Shown: positions 53,325 to 63,030 of the stretch, piece after piece
Layout of the letters: every line of letters starts with the position of its first letter
How positions within the stretch are numbered: position 1 is the first letter of the stretch
Source of the DNA: Cycas panzhihuaensis
Taxonomy: Eukaryota; Cycadophyta
DNA: 64,000 bases
Reading direction: 5' to 3'
NCBI GenBank assembly: GCA_023213395.1
Contig: CM041465.1
Span: 90,961,741 to 91,025,740 of the forward strand
Position numbers and translations under genes: made by a program
The notes under the pieces: generated by a model
Databases searched by the model: none
What the model saw: the letters and a program-made list of their open reading frames with translations, nothing else
What the model was told of the DNA's origin: nothing

Positions 53325-54278
53325 ATGGCTTCAATTTATTCTCTAAGTGAATCAGACAAATTGACAGGCACAAATTATGTAGCCTGGAAAATTAAAATGA
53401 AGGGACTTCTAATTGCAAAGAATGCTTGTGAGTTGGTTACTGAAAAGGAAGCCAAACCAATCGTTGATGGAACAACAAAAATTAGCTGGGAGGAGAGAGA
53501 TAGGCGGGCCTTAGCCACAGTCACTTTATCCATTACTGATTCAATTTTGACTCATATCAACAGAACCTCCACTTTTGTTGAAGCATGGAAAACCCTGGAC
53601 TCCTTATTTAGTCAAAAGAATGAAGCTTGTATTATTTCTTTAAGAGAACAACTTTATCGGTTGCACCTACAGGAGGGAGAACAAGTGACTGATTTCATGA
53701 CCAAACTAGTAGAAATTAGAGATAGCTTAGCTTCAACTGGAGAATTTATGACTAATACCAAAATTGTCCGTTTGATATTAAACAAATTGCCAAAATCCTT
53801 CGATAATTTGGTAAACACTCTTACTGTAGGAGGATAAGCACAAAATATGTCCTTTGATACTTTGTGTGGTCATTTGCTTCAATAGGAACAAAGGACTAGC
53901 AGATATAAAGAAGGAGCAGATGTAGAAGAAGCCTTTATTTCAAGGCTTAGAATCAATGAAAGCGGGGGATGAAGTGTCAGGGGAAGATCATTTAAGACTA
54001 GAAGCAACAAAGGAAGATCCTTCAGAGGAATAGGGAGATCACCTAATACTCGAGTGTGCTATTAGTGCGGAAGAACAGGTCACATTGCAGCAGATTGTAG
54101 AACAATAGACAACCGCCCATGCTATTACTGTGGAAGGTATGGACATCTTTCTAGCAACTGTTTCTATAAAAGGTCTGATATTTCCAACGAGAAACGGGTT
54201 GAAGGAAACTACAACAGATAACAATCAAAGGATGATGATGATGAAGAGACTGTCTTTGTTGCTACCTTAGTTTCATCT
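53325..54278 (+). pseudogene. Copia-C2 gag
   Basis: The start is ATG at 53325 (MASIYSLSESDKLTGTNYVA). An in-frame TTG upstream is not conserved. The capsid part (WKIKMKGLLIAKNACELVTE, ACIISLREQLYRLHLQEGEQ) is open to a TAA at 53835. Further stops (TAG 53886, TAG near 54063) interrupt the tail. Two knuckles are visible at about 54057-54170: CY-TAG-CGRTGHIAADC, where Gln or a similar residue is replaced by TAG, and CYYCGRYGHLSSNC. Confidence 0.86.
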
Positions 54279-54724
54279 GTGCAACATAGTGAGAATTGGT
54301 TTGTTGACTCAGGTGCATCAAACCATATGATAGGTGGAGAGGACTGGTTTGAATCCTTGCAGCCATACATGACAAATAAAAGTGTGGAACTTGGTGATAA
54401 TCATTCTCTGGAAATCAAAGATGGAGGAACTATAGCAATCCAAATTAAGGATGGAATTAAAAAAATTGGAAATGTGTTATTTGTACCAGGTATGGAGAAG
54501 AATCTTCTTTCAGTCTCACAGTTGAGAAAGAAGAAACTTCGTATGATCTTTCATGAGAATGGTAAATGTTATATTCTCAATATGAAAAAGGGTGGTCAAG
54601 TCATTGTTGAAGGAATAGAAATTGATGATCTTTACAAGTTGGTTTTTACGCCTATCATTCCCTTTGTAAAAGTTTTTGCTGTTCAAGATAATAATAATAA
54701 AATCTGGCATTCTCATTATGGGCA
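54279..54724 (+). pseudogene. Copia-C2 protease and gag-pre-integrase region
   Basis: WFVDSGASNHMIGGEDWF near 54297-54350 is an intact D-S-G protease site. Then come NVLFVPGMEKNLLSVSQLRK and KIWHSHYGHI near 54703-54727, the start of the integrase zinc domain. Similarity stops there because foreign sequence begins at about 54725. The open frame continues 75 bp into the insert by chance. Confidence 0.86.
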
Positions 54725-55779
54725 TATTGTTGATGATAGGTGTGTGTGGGTGAAAATACACAATTTTTTGAAGAAAGTTGAGTTTGTGATCAAAGAATGA
54801 TTGAATAAATATAAGTGAAGTGCAACCAGATCATAATTACAAATACGATTGGATTGTGATTACAATTACAAGTGTGATTGGATCACAATCACAGCAACAA
54901 GTACGATCGGATCGCAATCACAGTAGCAAGTGTGATGAGATCGCAATCAGAGCAGCAAGTCTGATTAGACCACAATCAGGAGACAATTGTGATCGGATCG
55001 CAATCGCAGCAGCAAGTGCGATCGAATCATAATCACAATAGCAAGTGCGATCAGATTGCAATCAGAGTAGTAAGTGAGATCATATCACAATTATGGGACA
55101 ACTGCGATTGGATCGCAATAGCAGTAGCAAGTGCGATTGGATTGTAATCACAGTAGCAAGTGTGATCAGATCGCAATCAGAGCAATAAGTGTGATCAGAT
55201 CGCAATTATGGGACAACTGCGATCAGATCGCAATTACAGCAGCAAGTGCGATCAGATCGCAATCGAAGCAACAAGTGCGATCGAATTGCAATTATGGGAC
55301 AACTGTGATAAGATCGTAATCACAAATGCAAGTGCGAGCAAGTCGCAATTGGAGTATGACGTGGACCCTAAATTATAATTATGACGGCTAATGTAATTGT
55401 TAATAAATTGTTAGTTGGAAGTTAGTTGAGAATTAGTTGGAAGTTAGTTTGGGGGGATGACTATAAATGAGTATTGGATGTATATGGAGGGAGATATCAT
55501 GAGAGTGCATTGGCTTCCCTCCTTTCTTCTATGGTATTTCTCATTACATATTGGGTTGAGGTTCTTCAATTATTGTAGTTTGGGCCTGCGCCCAACCCAT
55601 TTTGGGTTGGCGTAACCCCTTATTGGTAATAAAGTAAGGTTGCCTCAATCTATTATGTATTATACTTATGCTTCCATGTTGATAAGATAAGCATGTTGTC
55701 TGTTTGATGATATGATTCTCTTGTATCTTCTCCTCTTGCTTGAGTTCTATTGAAGGCAAGAGGAGAGCACACAATAGGT
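54725..55779. other. 1.05-kb insertion of unknown type in Copia-C2
   Basis: Copia-C2 coding similarity stops after the HYGH motif and resumes at 55780 with LLKNSKMVNGLPINL. In between lie a minisatellite (54826-55350) and a 400-bp right part with a TATA-like actataaatgag near 55460 and a 5-bp stem around cccaacccattttgggttgg near 55590. The ends show short inverted matches (tattgt and acaata), but I find no target duplication or coding sequence. It could be a small non-autonomous element or solo LTR. Confidence 0.6.
54826..55350. repeat. About 30-bp minisatellite with GATCGC dyads
   Basis: About 17 units built on agcaagtgcgatcagatcgc followed by aatcacagc. The halves gcgatc and gatcgc flank one variable base, so each unit is a near-perfect palindrome. 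A variant with ttatgggacaactgcgat recurs at about 55090, 55205 and 55291, hinting at higher-order structure. Confidence 0.87.
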
Positions 55780-56540
55780 TAAATTTGCTAAAAAATTCTA
55801 AGATGGTTAATGGACTGCCTATTAATCTTACAATGAATGCCTTTGTTTGCAAAAGTTACATGCTAGAGAAACATCATAGAATGCCATTTCAGGAAAGTAC
55901 CTAGAAAGCAAAAGAGAAATTAGAATTGATTAATATTGATATTTGTTGACCTGTTACACCTAATTTTGTAAATGGTGCCAGGTATTTCCTCACTTTTATA
56001 GATGACTTTACCAGAAAATCTTGGGTTTACTTTATCTTTAGAAAATCTAAAGCCCTTGATTGTTTTAAAGAATTCAAGGCCCAGGTAGAACTCGAATGTG
56101 GGCACAAATTAAAGATGTTAAGGACAGATGGAGGTGGAGAGTATGTTTCAATCAACTTTTCAAGTTTTTGCAAAACTCATGGCATTCGCAGGTAGATTAC
56201 GACTCCATATACCTCTCAGTTAAATGGAGTAGCAGAAAGATTAAACAGGACCTTAACCAAGATGGCTCATTGTATGATGAAGGATAAAAATGTATCAAAC
56301 ATATATTGGGTTGAAGCTATCAACACTGCTATCTACCTAACAAATAGATGTCTTGCAAAGGCTCTCGACGAAGTTACTCCAACAGAAGCTTGGACAGACA
56401 CAAAACCAAATGTAAGTCACCTAAGTACATTTGGATGCACTGCATATGTACATGTTCCAACTTAGAAAAGAACCAAATTAGATGATAGAAGTATTGAATG
56501 TATTTTAGTTGGATACAGTACAAAATCAAAAGCTTATCGA
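55780..56540 (+). pseudogene. Copia-C2 integrase
   Basis: The zinc domain tail (FVCKSYMLEKHHRMPFQ, second Cys changed to Tyr or Met), then FLTFIDDFTRKSWVYF, LRTDGGGEYVSINF and NGVAERLNRTLTKMA. TAG at 56193-56195 (GIRR-TAG-ITTP) is at a Gln position. The part 56262-56465 (VEAINTAIYLTNRCLAKALD, HLSTFGCTAYVHVP) is open, and a TAG follows at 56463. The triad D-D-E is readable, but no single frame spans it. Confidence 0.84.
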
Positions 56541-57730
56541 TGCATAGACATCAAAACAAAAAAGATGCATATAAATAGAGATGTGACCTTTGATGAAGGT
56601 GTCCTGGCAGATAAAGATACTGATTTTTCACAAAAGAATATAATAGTAGAAGAAAATGTAGAATCTATTATAAGTCCTGTTGAGGAAGAATCAAAAGATA
56701 CAGAAGAGTCAACCTCTCAAGAAGACAAAGAAGAATTGACCTCTAAAGAAGAATCAGAGGAGGAAGGGCAAGAAAATGTCTCAGGAAGAAGGTTACCTAA
56801 ATGGCACCTTAAAACTATTAAGGAATCAAGAGGGGATATATTCGAACATAGAACTAGATCTCAAAGGCCTCAAGCCTTGATCTGCTCAATCGAATCTCAA
56901 AATTTTGAAGAAGCCTGTGGCAAAACATAATGGAAAGAAGCTATGGACAAGGAAATGAAGTCCATAAATTGAAATAACACTTGGAATCTAGTCTTGCCTC
57001 CAAAAGATAAGCCCATTGTGGGTTGCAAGTGGGTATATAAATTAAAAGAGAAATCTGATGGGAGTATAGAAAAATACAAAGCTCGTCTTGTAGCCAAAGG
57101 GTACACCCAAACAACAGGTATTGACTACGAAGAGACCTTTGCTCTAGTACCAAAGCTCAACTATTCGCATAGTTGTAGCTTTGGCAACTCAACACAATTG
57201 GAAAATTGTGCGAATAGATGCAAAATGCGTATTTCTGAATGATGATCTCAATGAAAAAGTTTATATGGAACAACTACCTGGATACAAAAAGGAAGGAGAA
57301 GAACATTTGGTTTACAAATTGAAAAAGGCACTATATGGTTTGAAGCAGACACATAGAGCTTGGTATGCTTAATTGGATCTTCATCTGCAATAGGGAGGTT
57401 TTCATAGATGCAAGGTAGATCCAAGCCTCTATATAAGAAGGCAAGGAAATTTGATCACCATTATTGTAATATATGTAGATGATTTGATTATCACAGGGAA
57501 TGATGAGAAGAATATCAACCAGATGCAAGGACAAATGGAAAAGAAATTTGAAATGACCAACTTGGGTGGTCTTCACTACTATCTTGGTATAGAAATTGAT
57601 CAAGGAGAAAATGGGTTCTTTATCTCACAATCCAAATATGCAAAAAGATCTACTAAAATGATTCAACATGGAAGAATGCTATCCCTGTGCTACACTAATG
57701 GAAGTAGATTATGTTCTTATTGTTGATGAG
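56541..57730 (+). pseudogene. Copia-C2 reverse transcriptase
   Basis: An acidic linker (EESKDTEESTSQEDKEELTS, 56565-56760) leads to SRGDIFEHRTRSQRPQAL and a TAA at 56928. RT reads [56 protein letters not shown] and IIVIYVDDLIITGNDE (catalytic Asp pair intact near 57470-57490). Indels near 57160 and stops at 57370 and 57391 (TAG at a Gln position) break the frame. Confidence 0.85.
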
Positions 57731-58420
57731 AATAAACAAGAAGTAAATAAAACTCTCTTGAGGCAACTTGTTCGGAGCTTAATTTGTTTAACAACAACCT
57801 GACCCGATATTTCCTTCTTTGTTGGAGTCATTTCCAAGTTTATGCATAATCCATAGATTGCACACTAGAAAACTGCCAAGAGAGTCTTGAGATATATCAA
57901 AGGTACATTGAATTTTGGGCTACATTACATAAAGACAGATAAGCTAGACCTAATTGGATACACAAACTTTGATTGAGTTGGAGAATCTCTGGAAAGAAAG
58001 TCAACATCTGGATATTGTTTCAATCTTGGAACTATTGTTACATTTTGGTGTAGTAAAAAGCAATCAACAATAGCCCTATTTTCTACAGAAGTTGAATATA
58101 AGGCTATTTTGAACGCAACCTGTGAAGCGGTTTGGTTAAGACAACTGTTGAAGGATCTGAATCAAGGCTATGAAAAGGCAACAGTGATCTACTGTGACAA
58201 TCAAAGTGTGTTTAAGCTCGCAAAGAATTCTGTATTTCATGCAAGAACCAAACAAATAGTGGTCCATCATCACTTTATTAGAGAAAAGGTTCAAAATAAA
58301 GAAATTGAGCTATAATATTACAACAATAATGAGCAGGTTGTAGATATTTTCACAAAAGCATTGTCAAAGGATAAATTTCAATATTTCAGGGATTTACTTG
58401 GAATGAAAAGCAAAAGATAA
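57731..58420 (+). pseudogene. Copia-C2 RNase H
   Basis: The connection region (LRQLVRSLICLTTT, RPDISFFVGVISKFMHNP) is shifted and interrupted. RNase H proper has the GYTNFDxVGESLERKSTSGY and STEVEYKAILNATCEAVWLR blocks, then YCDNQSVFKLAKNSVFHART and VVHHHFIREKVQNKEIEL. A TAA at 58313 is followed by QVVDIFTKALSKDKFQYF and the final stop near 58418. The polypurine run aagggaggg precedes the LTR. Confidence 0.84.
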
Positions 58421-58435
58421 AACATTAAGGGAGGG

Positions 58436-58645
58436 TGTTAGCATGTTAATGTTTTATTTTAAGGTTGTACTTTATGAAACCAAAGGGTTATGTGTCATTG
58501 TATCCCCTTTGTAATAATTTGACACTTGTCACTCATGATGGACACTTGTCATCTATGTGCAAATCAGTTATGTAAGATTACTTGTATAAATGAGGGTACA
58601 CCCCTCTCATCAATTCAATGAGAAAATTAGTTCAATTTTCTATTA
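58436..58645 (+). repeat. 3' LTR of Copia-C2, 210 bp
   Basis: It starts TGTTAGCATGTTAATG and ends TTTTCTATTA. The same length as the 5' LTR. Confidence 0.92.
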
Positions 58646-59580
58646 TGAAAAGCCAACTGGCATCTCATTTTGAGATGGACCTTGGTGTTGCACATTTTAT
58701 TTTGGGCATTGAGATTAAAAGGGATAGGAGAAACAAGATGATTTGGCTTAGCCAGAGGTGGTACATTGAGATGATAATACAACGGTTTAATTTGCAGGAC
58801 AACAAACCAATTAATATTCCTCTTCTTGTTAGTTTAAAATTATCAAGTGAACAATGCCCGAAGACTCACCAAGAAGTTAAAGACATGGCATTTATGCCTT
58901 ATGCTAGCACAGTTGATAGTTTGATATATGCAATGGTTTGCACTCGACGAGATATTGTCCATGCAGTGGGAGATGGTAGTAGGTACATGTCAAACCTAGG
59001 CAGGGAGCATTGGGTGGCTGTCAAAAGAATTTTCAGGTATTTACGAGATGCATTAGATTATGGAATTTGCTACCAAGGAGATCCCATAGAGAGTAGAACA
59101 GTGAACCTGAAAGGATTTGTTGATGCCGATTGGGCTGGAGATCTTGACAGCAGAAGATCTACAAGTGGGTATATTTTTACCCTTTGTGGTGGTGTAATTA
59201 GCTAGATAACCAAAAGACAACAAGTTGGTGTACTTTCTAGCACAGAAGCAGAGTATATAGCAGCTACTCATGCATGCAAGAAAGCGGTTTAGTTGTTGAG
59301 ATTGTGCATAGATGTCAGCTTCAAGCAGGGTGCTATGAGGATAGATTGTGATAGTCAATGTGCCATCTATCTGGTGAAGAACTCTACATTTCATACTCGG
59401 TCAAAGTATATTGATGTGCAGTTCCATTTTGTGAGAGAAATGATTTAGTACCACAAAGTGGACTTATAGAAGATTGCTACACAGGAGAATGTTGTAGACT
59501 CATTGACCAAGATTGTTAGCACAAAAAAATTCAAATGGTGTAGAAAGGCAATGGGTGTTTATGATTTTGGCATTCAATAG
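58646..59580 (+). pseudogene. Copia-D RT end and RNase H
   Basis: Continues the Copia-D RT: SQLASHFEMDLGVAHFILGI, NIPLLVSLKLSSEQCP, ASTVDSLIYAMVCTRRDI, then RNase H FVDADWAGDLDSRRSTSGYI. A TAG at 59203 replaces the Trp of ISWxSKRQ, and another TAG near 59290 replaces the Trp of the VWL motif. RNase H ends with DCDSQCAIYLVKNSTFHTR and VDVQFHFVREM-like sequence to a TAG at 59578. Tnt1-like order and spacing. Confidence 0.86.
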
Positions 59581-59624
59581 TTATGTATGCAGGTTTTTTG
59601 TAAAGTGTTTAACAAGTGCGAGAT

Positions 59625-60097
59625 TGTTGGATATGTTGAACACTTTACAAGTGTTATATGGGTATAGACATTACAACTGAACCCTTTTGCGGGGTGTGGG
59701 GGCTTGTTGTAGGGCCCTTGGTTGGGAGGTCTGGGGGTTTGGGTGCGAGAGCTCCCAAGAAAAAATTTTGGGTATCTTATGGGGGTCTTTTTTTGCTTAT
59801 GGTTTATGTCCAGTGTATTGTAAAACTGCAAGATGGTATTTTGTAAATTTGGGTCTATATATTCTTATGTAATGGCAAATGTAAGAAGAGATGAGTCTTT
59901 GATAAGTTAATGAGAATAGAGTTGAGGTTTTCATCTTTATAATTTTTTAATTGTTACTCAGATTAATAAAAAGTCTACGCATAGACCTAAATCTCCTAAT
60001 GTTCTTTGTTATGTGCTTGGTTTATTGATGTTATTTGTTCTTTGCATGGTTTAGAGTTCTATTAATACATTGCTTCTGCGGTTACATTTGCTTTTCA
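59625..60097 (+). repeat. 3' LTR of Copia-D, 473 bp
   Basis: It starts TGTTGGATATGTTG after caagtgcgaga, a typical Tork-like polypurine tract with one interruption. It ends GCTTTTCA. It contains about 120 bp (59662-59781) absent from the 5' LTR. Confidence 0.9.
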
Positions 60098-60102
60098 ATT
60101 TA

Positions 60103-60267
60103 TAGATACAATCCACCTCATAGATGTCTAATGATATTGGAGAACCTCTAACAAAACCTATGAGAATACATAGATATGTGAGCTCTAAACACACATTTTA
60201 ATAATATTCATAAATGAGTATTGCAATAATCATAGATTGACCATAGATTAAACGTTATTCTCTAACA
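60103..60267 (-). repeat. LTR-F, right part
   Basis: Continues the LTR started at 28106 and ends ATTCTCTAACA. Because the primer site is on the left side, this is the outer end of a minus-strand element's 5' LTR. Everything right of it is older flanking DNA. Confidence 0.68.
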
Positions 60268-61254
60268 AATTTCACTATGGAATTCATAACTTAAAAGTAC
60301 ATAAATAAGTGGGACCCACATGTTACAAAAACATGCATTCCCCTATATTACATTATTTATATTATTGGGCTTATCATAGGGGGATATAGGCTTTGTTATG
60401 TAGGCATGGGGGAACTTTAGTACATACAGCCCTCAAGTTTCAGTGTGAATAGCATCTTTGGTGGATTGTTAGCGTTTGGAGGATTCATTCTCAACTCTTC
60501 TTCTATTGTTCTCTTCTCCCTTTTTTTGCAGCTATTTTGAAAATTCTTTGAAGCTATTATTGTTTGTTTGGTTTGTCTCTGTTGTTATTGGCATTTTTAT
60601 GTAACAAAACACTCAGGGGTTCATGACACGCCACTTTTCAAGTGGTGACAACTGTTGATGGACCCACTCTATAATGACATCAACTACAAAGCTAGCTAAT
60701 ACTCTTGGCAACTTATAACTGAGAATAGAGAGATTCAGAAATGCCCACTCTTTAGCCTCGATATGCTATTTATGACAGTTTCCGAGGGGAGAAAGAAACT
60801 ATTTCAACTTCCATGGTAAAGCAAGCCAATTTTTTTCATAATGGCAGCCAATTTTCCAAGAGGAAATCAATAGAAATGAACTCCAACTATGGTCTGTTAT
60901 GCAATGTTTACGGTGAACCCTCTCTAAAAAGTGCTTTAAGCTTTTCTCTGAAAACTAAAATCTATCTTATTAAATGACAATTAAATCTCTCTTCATCTGT
61001 TTTGCTATTACCAAATTAATTAACCATGCTACCCTACAGGGTATGGGGTTTTAATATTATATCCTGGTCCCATTAGAATGCCTACATACCTGCATTGTAT
61101 AAAATATGAATTCATAAAAGGAAAAGGTACACTGTATTAAGTATATCCACTATTTGAGAACAATTTGTTGGTGTTTCTATTTATTTATCTGTGATAGACT
61201 TTCTGACTTTTTGCAGCAGCTTTCTAAAGTTCTATCTGTATTTTAATATTGCAG
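60268..61254 (+). other. Non-coding DNA before the COL exon, likely intron
   Basis: AT-rich and without a reading frame. The last 20 bases include a polypyrimidine-containing stretch and a tattgcag acceptor ending at 61254. Confidence 0.5.
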
Positions 61255-61482
61255 ATGTGGGGTCAAAACATGCAAGACCTTGGAATTTGTGAAGATGATA
61301 ATCATTTTGATGGTTTCAACATGTCTGATGTTGACCTTACCTTTGAAAATTATGAAGACATTTTTAATGGTCCCCAAGATGAATCAACATCTCTATTTCA
61401 GGATGTGGAAGCAGCTTGTTCCTCCATGGAGAAGGACGTCTCTTTTACTAATTCAAGTGGCCGCCCTGATATTGCCCTCAAG
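61255..61482 (+). CDS. COL9-like: Exon of a CONSTANS-LIKE (COL9/COL10-type) gene
   Basis: The exon is 228 bp (76 codons), bounded by a tattgcag acceptor and an aag/gttgaa donor, both in phase 0. The encoded stretch includes MWGQNMQDLGIC, DGFNMSDVDLTFENYEDIF and AACSSMEKDVSFTNSSG. Group III CONSTANS-like proteins (Arabidopsis COL9 and COL10 type) carry this acidic middle region between the N-terminal B-box zinc fingers and the C-terminal CCT domain. They act in the nucleus as regulators of flowering and light responses. I do not find B-box or CCT exons in the window, so they would lie outside it or beyond the nest. The exon shows no stop or indel, so it may belong to a live gene with long introns. 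Exact splice ends are inferred. Confidence 0.75.
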
Positions 61483-62590
61483 GTTGAACTCTTATATCCC
61501 AGCTGCACCATTGGCTAATGTTTTCCCACATTTCCTTATGTTGTGTGAAGAAATATTCTTTTCATTTATCCTGTCAGTTTTCAAGGATGTTACAGAGTAT
61601 GAGTGATGGTCCTAGGAAGGTAACATTACAATGACAGTACCACAATATGTTTTGCACAAAGTATGTATGGGACAACATTACAGTGACAGCATGGTATGTT
61701 TTGCAAGCATAATGGCAATGATAAGAGTATGCATTGTAGAATGATATGACAACCTGCAATAAACGTGAAATGTGTAGTAGAAGATTTAAGGAATGCCTCA
61801 GTTGTATTCCTCCTTGCCTGACTATCTCACAAAGGAGGCTGAGCAAGAGGAGGAACACACCAAGCAAGTTGGACTGTGGGAATCTGAAGTGCAGAGACAA
61901 GACAAAGTACATCAATAAAATGATCATATTTAAACATGGATGAGATGGGGAACTTGTCTAAAGCCTAAAGGAAGTAGAGGGAGTAATTTTGGGGAGAAGA
62001 TTCATTCAGTTTTCAAGTTGAGAAGATTTCTATAACTAGTGGTAATCTACTGGTGATAGGTTTGTCCAAAAGGAAGTCAAGACACTTTAGTATTGAAGTG
62101 GCTGAAGAACTATTTTCCATTATTTGCATGATGTTTCTCTGTAACAAGTGCTTAGAATTGGGTAGTTCAACAAAAGACTTGAGGTCAACCAAATTAAATA
62201 TTACAACCAACAGTTGAAACTAAACAGAAGCCACAAGCTACACAATTTCAATATCCAGGTGATCATGTCCTTGAAGTGTTGAGGGGACATCCTAATTCTA
62301 GACTGCCACAGCTGTTATCCCAGAAAGATAAAAATGTCCATAGAAAAGTCGAGGAACTCTCTAAATAAAGCTTTAGTCCCCAGCAAGAATCCATTTGGAT
62401 TCCTGGACTATAAGTTGAAAAGAAACATGGGAACATGAGGATGTGTAAACGTCATAGAGATGAGGCTGATAATCAGGGAAAATTTTTGATTCCTGAAAAA
62501 GAAGCAATGTCTGCTGACATTAAGGAGGGTAATTATTTTGCGAAAACAGCTTAAGAAGTGGTTTCCACCAAATAAGAATCAAAGTTAGTG
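61483..62590 (+). other. Non-coding DNA after the COL exon, likely intron
   Basis: No exon-like sequence is recognised. A short local repeat (acattacaatgacagtac and acattacagtgacagcat) occurs near 61622-61692. Confidence 0.45.
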
Positions 62591-62599
62591 ACAAGCACA

Positions 62600-63030
62600 G
62601 GGCAATTTTTCTAACAGATACAGGACTATACACATTCACTGTTATGCCACTTGTTTGCCCTAAGTACATTTGCCTGCTTGGGAACTCCTTTTGGGTGTGA
62701 ATTTGTATTGGTATTCTTCAGTGATATCTATTCTAACAAGATAAACCATATTGGGAATGTGAAGCAGATTTTGAAACTGTTTAGAAAGAATTAAGTATTT
62801 GTTGAAGTTCACAATTGTCAAAATTTCCAAGCAAAAACAGAATACCTAATGCGTATGATCTGAGTAGAGGGCATTGTGTGGATGGTGAAAATGCAGAAGC
62901 AATTGTCAAATGACATCAACCAACTCATATTTTTCATCTACATGTCTTGTCAGGACTTGTGGCATTTTATAGTTTGATCAAACATTTCTCAAACTGACGT
63001 GCCTCCATAATGGATTAACTTGAGAAAAAA
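62600..63030 (+). pseudogene. Very decayed Ty3/Gypsy RT relic
   Basis: Pieces align by eye to Gypsy RT: GLYTFTVMPLVCPKY near 62622-62665 (for [13 protein letters not shown]-like), FVLVFFSDIYSN near 62700-62735 (for the FVLVFFDDIL catalytic box, first Asp changed to Ser), and VDGENAEAIVK then LSGLVAFYSLIKHFSN near 62880-63000. Stops and shifts are frequent. It lies in the presumed intron of the COL gene and is much older than the other elements. Confidence 0.55.

Larger units (their letters stand above)
36964..58645 (+). mobile_element. Ty1/Copia element Copia-C2 with nested insert
   Basis: Two 210-bp LTRs flank gag (53325), protease, integrase, RT and RNase H. Copia-A2 inserted 41 bp into the leader, and another insertion of about 1.05 kb lies between protease and integrase (54725-55779). 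It belongs to the same lineage as Copia-C1 and C3. LTRs differ at about 24 of 210 positions, so it is older than C1. Confidence 0.93.
28301..60097 (+). mobile_element. Ty1/Copia element Copia-D, outer shell of the nest
   Basis: 5' LTR (28301-28653), primer site, gag, protease, integrase, RT, RNase H and 3' LTR (59625-60097) are all present, but the element is split by Copia-C1 (28954-34144) and Copia-C2 (36964-58645). Without the inserts it would be about 4.9 kb, a normal Copia size. Gag and RT style resemble the Tnt1/Tork lineage. Many stops and motif losses, and LTRs differing at roughly 15% of positions, make it the oldest complete layer. Confidence 0.92.
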
